Made by a program: the position numbers and the translations under genes
Shown: in pieces, positions 32,728-38,264 of the stretch
Layout of the letters: each line of letters starts with the position of its first letter
How positions within the stretch are numbered: the stretch's first letter is position 1
DNA from: Burkholderiales bacterium
Lineage (GTDB): Bacteria; Pseudomonadota; Gammaproteobacteria; Burkholderiales; SG8-39
Assembly: GCA_026416295.1 (NCBI GenBank)
Contig: JAOAFL010000068.1
Coordinates: 1 to 38,264, forward strand
Direction of reading: 5' to 3'
DNA: 38,264 nucleotides
Notes under the pieces: model-generated
Database searches by the model: none
What the model was told of the DNA's origin: nothing
What the model saw: only the letters and a program-made list of their open reading frames with translations

Positions 32728-32729
32728 CG

Positions 32730-33422
32730 ATGCTCGCGGTCGCGAACCTCGACCAGTACTACGGCGGCAGCCATATCCTGCGCGACGTCTCGTTCGAGGT
32801 GCCGGCGGGCAAGGTCACCGCGCTGCTCGGGCGAAACGGCGTCGGCAAGACGACGCTGCTGCGCGCGGTGATGGGGCTCGTCCCGATCCGCCGCGGCACG
32901 GTGCGCTTCGGCGAGCGCGACCTGACGCGCGCGCGACCGTACGAGCGCGCGCGCGCCGGCATCGGCTACGTGCCGCAGGGGCGCGAGATCTTCCCGCGCC
33001 TGACGGTCGAGGAAAACCTGGCGATGGGCCTTGCGACGCAGCCGCGCGGCACGCCGCTGCCCGAGCGCCTCTTCGAGCTTTTTCCGGTGCTCGCGCAGAT
33101 GCGCGGGCGGCGCGGCGGCGACCTCTCGGGCGGTCAGCAGCAGCAGCTCGCGATCGCGCGCGCGCTCGCGATGCGCCCGAAACTGCTCATTCTGGACGAG
33201 CCGACCGAGGGCATCCAGCCCTCGATCATCAAGGACATCGAACGCGCGATCCGGGCGCTCGCCGCCGCCGGCGACATGGCGATCCTGCTCGTCGAGCAGT
33301 ACTACGATTTCGCGCGCTCGCTCGCGGACCAGTATCTGGTGATGCAGCGCGGCGAGATCGTCGCGCGCGGCGCCGGCGCCGACATGGATCGCGACGGCGT
33401 GCGGCGGCTGCTTGCCGTATGA
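32730..33422 (+). CDS. urtE: Urea ABC transporter ATPase UrtE
   Basis: This 230-residue LivF-type ATPase has Walker A GRNGVGKTT, the Q-loop YVPQGREIF, signature LSGGQQQQL and Walker B LLILDEPTEGIQPS. It completes the urtABCDE transporter, all in order and with overlaps or gaps of a few bases. The urease genes follow 21 bases later. Confidence 0.96.
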   Translation: MLAVANLDQYYGGSHILRDVSFEVPAGKVTALLGRNGVGKTTLLRAVMGLVPIRRGTVRFGERDLTRARPYERARAGIGYVPQGREIFPRLTVEENLAMGLATQPRGTPLPERLFELFPVLAQMRGRRGGDLSGGQQQQLAIARALAMRPKLLILDEPTEGIQPSIIKDIERAIRALAAAGDMAILLVEQYYDFARSLADQYLVMQRGEIVARGAGADMDRDGVRRLLAV

Positions 33423-33431
33423 GCCGGGCGG

Positions 33432-33437
33432 TATCAT
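33432..33437 (+). promoter_or_regulatory. -10-like TATCAT close to the ureD start
   Basis: TATCAT ends 6 bases before ATG 33444, and no Shine-Dalgarno is visible in the 21-base gap after urtE. It may be an internal promoter giving a leaderless urease transcript. TTGCCG lies upstream but at a short 14-base spacing, so support is weak. Confidence 0.3.
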
Positions 33438-33443
33438 CGGCCG

Positions 33444-34286
33444 ATGCGCCCTGTCGAGCCGACGCTCGCCCGCTGGCGCGCGTCGCTTCGCCTCGGCTTT
33501 GCGCGCCGCGGCGCGGCGACGCGGCTCGTGCGCCGCAGCCACGCCGGGCCGCTCGTCGTGCAAAAGCCGCTCTATCCGGAGGGCTCGTCGGTCTGCCATG
33601 CGATCGTCGTGCATCCGCCGGGCGGTGTCGCGGGCGGCGATGCGCTCGACATCGCGATCGAGGCCGAGGCGGGCGCGCAGGCGCTCGTCACCACGCCGGC
33701 GGCCGGCAAGTGGTACCGCTCGGTCGGCGCGCCGGCGCAGCAGCGCGTTTCGATCCGCGTCGCGCAAGGGGCCTCGCTCGAATGGCTGCCACAGGAGACG
33801 ATCGTGTTCGACGGCGCGATCGCGGCGATGGAAACCGACATCCGGCTTGCGCCCGGGGCGCGCGCGATCGGCTGGGAGATCGTCTGCCTCGGCCGCACCG
33901 GCTCGGGCGAGCGCTTCGGCCGGGGCGTCTGCGCGCTCGGCACGGCGCTCGCGCGCGAGGACGGAACGCCCCTCTGGGTCGAACGCGCCCGCATCGAGGG
34001 CGGCTCGCCGCTCCTTGCGTCGCCTGCGGGGCTTGCCGGCGCGCCGGTCTTCGGAACCCTTTTCGCCGCGTTTCCCGGCCTCGGTGCGGCGCACGTCGCA
34101 GCCTGCCGCGAACACGCGCCCGCGGCAGGCGACGGCGCGGTTACACTTCTGCCCGAAGTGCTCCTTGCGCGCTATGTCGGCGCATCGAGCGAGGCGGCGC
34201 GGCGCTGGTTCGCTCGCCTGTGGGCTGCGTTGCGGCCTGCGGCGCTCGGACGCGAGGCGCACGAGCCGAGAATCTGGAGGACCTGA
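33444..34286 (+). CDS. ureD: Urease accessory protein UreD (UreH)
   Basis: This 280-residue protein matches UreD: LGFARRGAATRLVRR, GPLVVQKPLYPEG, the conserved HPPGGVAGGDALDI, AAGKWYRS and LEWLPQETIVFDGA. It is the scaffold on which UreF and UreG assemble to insert nickel into urease. ureF and ureG are not in the window and probably follow ureE. Its place ahead of ureA is the usual proteobacterial order. The next gene, a hydratase-like protein, interrupts the standard ureD-ureA pairing. Confidence 0.95.
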   Translation: MRPVEPTLARWRASLRLGFARRGAATRLVRRSHAGPLVVQKPLYPEGSSVCHAIVVHPPGGVAGGDALDIAIEAEAGAQALVTTPAAGKWYRSVGAPAQQRVSIRVAQGASLEWLPQETIVFDGAIAAMETDIRLAPGARAIGWEIVCLGRTGSGERFGRGVCALGTALAREDGTPLWVERARIEGGSPLLASPAGLAGAPVFGTLFAAFPGLGAAHVAACREHAPAAGDGAVTLLPEVLLARYVGASSEAARRWFARLWAALRPAALGREAHEPRIWRT

Positions 34287-34290
34287 GGCG

Positions 34291-35043
34291 ATGCGCAGCG
34301 ATCTGATCGCGAGCCTGCTCGTTCACGCGCGCCGCGCGCGCGAGCCGCTCGTCGTGCCGGACGAGGCGGCGGTGAAGACCGACACCGTCGCCTACCGGGT
34401 GCAGGACAAGGTGTACGCGAAGCTGTGGCCGGGCACGCTGCCGGCGGCCTGGAAGGTCGGTGCGCCGAGCGACAAGGTCGAGCCCGCGGCGGCGCCGATT
34501 CCCCCGGAGCTGATGCTCGCGAGTCCGGCGCGCGCGCAGGCGGCGGCGCTCAACCTCGTCGGCGTCGAAGCGGAGGTCGCGTATCGGCTCTCGCGCGACC
34601 TGCCGGCGCGCGCAAAGCCCTGGCGCGACGCGGAGATCGCCGCCGCGGTCGGCGAGGCGGTGGTGACGATCGAGCTGTGCGGTACGCGGCTCGCGAACTG
34701 GAAGGACGCCCCCGCGGGCTGGAAGCTCGCCGACTTCCAGACGAACGGCGCGCTCGTGGTGGGCAGCGGCACGCGCGACTGGCGGGCGATCGACTGGACG
34801 CGCCAGGCGGTCGAATTCCGCATCGGCGAGCGCGTCGCGCGCGCGGTCGGCGCGCATCCGTTCGGCGATCCCCTGCGGCTGCTGCCGTGGCTTGCGAAGC
34901 ACTGCGGCGAGCGCACCGGCGGGCTGAGGAAGGGCGACCTCGTCACCACCGGCGCCTGGACGGGACTCGAGCCGGCGAAGCCGGGCGACGAGGTGGTCGC
35001 GATCTTTCCGGGCATCGGCGAGGCGCGCGTACGGATCGACTGA
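34291..35043 (+). CDS. 2-keto-4-pentenoate hydratase-like protein inside the urease operon
   Basis: This 250-residue protein matches the MhpD/fumarylacetoacetase-type hydratase-decarboxylase family. It has [16 protein letters not shown] (the acidic metal-binding block), [12 protein letters not shown], the [14 protein letters not shown] segment and a C-terminal [15 protein letters not shown]. Relatives act on 2-keto acids in aromatic-ring meta-cleavage pathways and need a divalent metal. No other ring-cleavage genes are near. It starts 4 bases after ureD and ends 1 base before ureA, so it is fully embedded in the urease operon. Its role there is unknown; a metal- or urea-linked function is guesswork. 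Confidence 0.86.
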   Translation: MRSDLIASLLVHARRAREPLVVPDEAAVKTDTVAYRVQDKVYAKLWPGTLPAAWKVGAPSDKVEPAAAPIPPELMLASPARAQAAALNLVGVEAEVAYRLSRDLPARAKPWRDAEIAAAVGEAVVTIELCGTRLANWKDAPAGWKLADFQTNGALVVGSGTRDWRAIDWTRQAVEFRIGERVARAVGAHPFGDPLRLLPWLAKHCGERTGGLRKGDLVTTGAWTGLEPAKPGDEVVAIFPGIGEARVRID

Positions 35044-35044
35044 C

Positions 35045-35347
35045 ATGGAACTCACCCCGCGCGAAAAGGACAAGCTGCTCGTCTTCACCGCGGCGCTCGT
35101 CGCCGAGCGGCGCAAGAACCGCGGTCTCAGGCTCAACTACCCCGAGGCGGTCGCGTATCTCAGCGCGGCGATCATGGAGGGCGCGCGCGAGGGCCGCAGC
35201 GTCGAAGAGCTGATGAGCTGGGGCGCGACGCTGCTCACGCGCGAGGACGTGATGGAAGGCGTGCCCGAGATGATTCCCGAGATCCAGGTCGAGGCGACGT
35301 TTCCGGACGGCACCAAGCTCGTCACCGTGCACAACCCGATCCCATGA
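35045..35347 (+). CDS. ureA: Urease gamma subunit UreA
   Basis: This 100-residue protein is the small gamma subunit of urease: [40 protein letters not shown], and the C-terminal [15 protein letters not shown]. It has the full length expected of a separate subunit, not a fusion with UreB. The stop overlaps the ureB start. Confidence 0.98.
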   Translation: MELTPREKDKLLVFTAALVAERRKNRGLRLNYPEAVAYLSAAIMEGAREGRSVEELMSWGATLLTREDVMEGVPEMIPEIQVEATFPDGTKLVTVHNPIP

Positions 35348-35652
35348 TTCCCGGCGAAATCGCGACCGCCCCGGGGGAGATCGCGCTCAACGAGGGGAGA
35401 GCGACAGTGACGCTCGAAGTGACCAACGCCGGCGACCGCCCGATCCAGGTCGGATCGCACTACCACTTCTACGAGACGAACGAGGCGCTCCGCTTCGACC
35501 GCGAGCGCGCCCGGGGAATGCGGCTCAACATCGCCGCCGGAACCGCCGTGCGCTTCGAGCCCGGACAGACGCGCACGGTGGAACTCGTCGCGCTCGCCGG
35601 CGCGCGCCGGGTGTACGGGTTCGCCGGCAAGGTGATGGGGCGGCTCGAATGA
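35344..35652 (+). CDS. ureB: Urease beta subunit UreB
   Basis: This 102-residue beta subunit has the family core [34 protein letters not shown] and the C-terminal [10 protein letters not shown]. It overlaps ureA by 4 bases and the next, unrelated gene by 4 bases (ATGA). UreB normally lies directly before ureC; here one extra gene separates them. Confidence 0.98.
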   Translation: MIPGEIATAPGEIALNEGRATVTLEVTNAGDRPIQVGSHYHFYETNEALRFDRERARGMRLNIAAGTAVRFEPGQTRTVELVALAGARRVYGFAGKVMGRLE

Positions 35653-36109
35653 GGGCGCTCGCGTTCGCGCTCGCGCTCGCGACGGGCGCCGCAGTCGCGC
35701 ACCCGCCGGGCGCCGCGAACGACGATCCGGCGCTGCGCGCCGAGATCCTCGCCGTGCGCGAGGAAATCCAGAAGGCGGTCGCGGCGAAGGACGTGCGGCG
35801 CCTGCAGCAGCTCTACGCCGAGACGTTCACGCACACGCACGGCTCGGGCCGGATCGACGGGCGCGAGCAGCGCATCGTGTCGCTGCTCGCCGGCGAGCCG
35901 GTGATCGAGCTTGCGCCGGTGTCCGAGGTGGCGGTGCGCGGCCACGGCGGTCACACCGCGATCCTGCAGGCGCGCAGCCCGATCCTGAACGTCAAGGAGC
36001 AGAAGTACTACGACTTCCGCTGGATGTGGGTGCTCGTGAAGGAAGGCGGCGTCTGGCGGGTCGCCGCGAGCCAGGCGACGCGGCTTCCGGATCCGCCGCG
36101 CGACAAGCC

Positions 36110-36113
<4 letters not shown>
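35649..36113 (+). CDS. Exported NTF2-like (SnoaL/DUF4440) protein between ureB and ureC
   Basis: This 154-residue protein has an N-terminal signal sequence ([19 protein letters not shown]) and then a cone-shaped NTF2-like pattern: [35 protein letters not shown], and the strand pair [18 protein letters not shown]. No catalytic residues can be assigned. It overlaps ureB and ureC by 4 bases each (ATGA), so it is made in step with the urease subunits, yet its signal sequence should send it to the periplasm. Function unknown; it may bind a small molecule. Confidence 0.8.
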
Positions 36114-37806
<1,693 letters not shown>

Positions 37807-37807
<1 letters not shown>

Positions 37808-38264
37808 TGCTCGAGATCCGCGCGAAAATCAGGGCGCCGCGCGGCGCCTACCGCATCGCGGTGCACGGCGCGCTGCGGCTGCCGTTCGAGCTGAGGCAGA
37901 AAAGCCGCCAGAGGGCGCGGCTCGCCTCCGGCGAGGAGGTCGCGCTCGTGCTTCCGCGCGGTGAGGTGCTGCGCGGCGGCGACCTGCTCGCTGCCTCCGA
38001 CGGCCGGGTGATCGAGGTGATCGCCGCGCCGGAGCGGCTCCTTCACGTCACCTGCGAGACGCCTGCGGCACTTGCGCGCTGCGCGTTCCATCTGGGCAAC
38101 CGCCACGTGCCGGTCGAGGTGGGCGAGGGCTACCTTCGCCTTGCCGCCGACCACGTGCTCGCCGAGATGCTGAAAAAGCTCGGCGCCCGCGTCGAGGAGG
38201 TCGAGGCGCCGTTCGAGCCGGAGCCGGGCGCCTACGCCGCCGGCCACCGGCACGACGAGATGGG
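37807..38264 (+). CDS. ureE: Urease accessory metallochaperone UreE (5' part, runs off window)
   Basis: This frame begins at ATG 37807, whose A is the last base of the ureC stop. The visible 152 residues cover the N-terminal domain ([18 protein letters not shown]) and the metal-binding domain with [13 protein letters not shown]. It continues into GHRHDEM at the edge, the start of a His-containing tail. UreE delivers nickel to the UreDFG-apourease complex. The 3' end, and any ureF and ureG, lie beyond the window. Confidence 0.95.

Overview
The window is a dense, very GC-rich (about 70%) bacterial chromosome segment of about 38 kb. Gene order and protein types suggest a betaproteobacterium: a urtABCDE-ureDABC(E) nitrogen locus with an NtrC/sigma-54 type control region, a two-subunit 2-oxoacid:ferredoxin oxidoreductase with its own NAD(P)H-linked flavoprotein, a MASE2-PAS sensor, an HD-GYP response regulator and ATGA/GTGA stop-start overlaps. 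The taxonomic placement is inferred from these families and from composition only. I see no rRNA, tRNA, CRISPR array, insertion sequence or phage gene.

Layout. 1-2.1 kb: the 3' end of a 2-oxoacid dehydrogenase E2 gene overlapping an acyl carrier protein gene, converging on a minus-strand operon (transaldolase, enoyl-CoA hydratase, CapA-like protein; 3.85 to 1.06 kb). 3.95-5.24 kb: a MASE2-PAS-PAS membrane sensor with no output domain. 5.34-11.27 kb: a kor-type operon (FAD/Fe-S oxidoreductase, fused gamma-alpha subunit, secreted serine hydrolase, beta subunit). 11.3-14.5 kb: small accessory genes (a nucleotidyltransferase gene with a frameshift, a short partner ORF, GloC-type hydrolase, DUF1330 protein, M20 peptidase). 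14.5-18.4 kb: a heat-shock cluster (hsp20 and a DegP/DegQ-type lipoprotein protease, divergent from htpG) with sigma-32-like promoter elements between the divergent genes. 18.4-18.8 kb: paired inverted repeats and a decayed, frameshifted MFS transporter tail. 18.8-21.6 kb: a small unrecognised gene and a secreted metallo-beta-lactamase-fold protein, divergent from an acyl-CoA-synthetase-like enzyme. 21.7-27.7 kb: cspA, an HD-GYP response regulator, a small membrane protein, threonine aldolase and a large PAS histidine kinase. 27.7-38.3 kb: the urea uptake and urease locus, which runs off the right edge inside ureE.

How the genes work together. The right third reads as one nitrogen-scavenging unit: UrtA binds urea (or a related amide) in the periplasm, UrtBC form the channel, UrtDE power it, and UreABC hydrolyse urea with UreD/UreE delivering nickel. 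A near-perfect NtrC site and a consensus -24/-12 promoter precede urtA, so induction under nitrogen limitation is expected. Two non-canonical genes sit inside the urease operon: a 2-keto-4-pentenoate-hydratase-like gene and a secreted NTF2-like gene. The kor operon likely exchanges electrons between a 2-oxoacid, ferredoxin and NAD(P)H; it too contains a foreign-looking secreted hydrolase. The heat-shock cluster joins cytosolic (HtpG, Hsp20) and envelope (DegP-like) protein quality control.

Most interesting leads: the control region before urtA; the extra genes inside the kor and ure operons; the E2-ACP overlap; the divergent heat-shock promoters; the HD-GYP protein with two substituted metal-ligand positions; the output-less MASE2-PAS-PAS protein; the hidden MFS remnant; and -10-like hexamers placed 6-9 nt before starts that lack a Shine-Dalgarno sequence. 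None is clearly a wholly new system.
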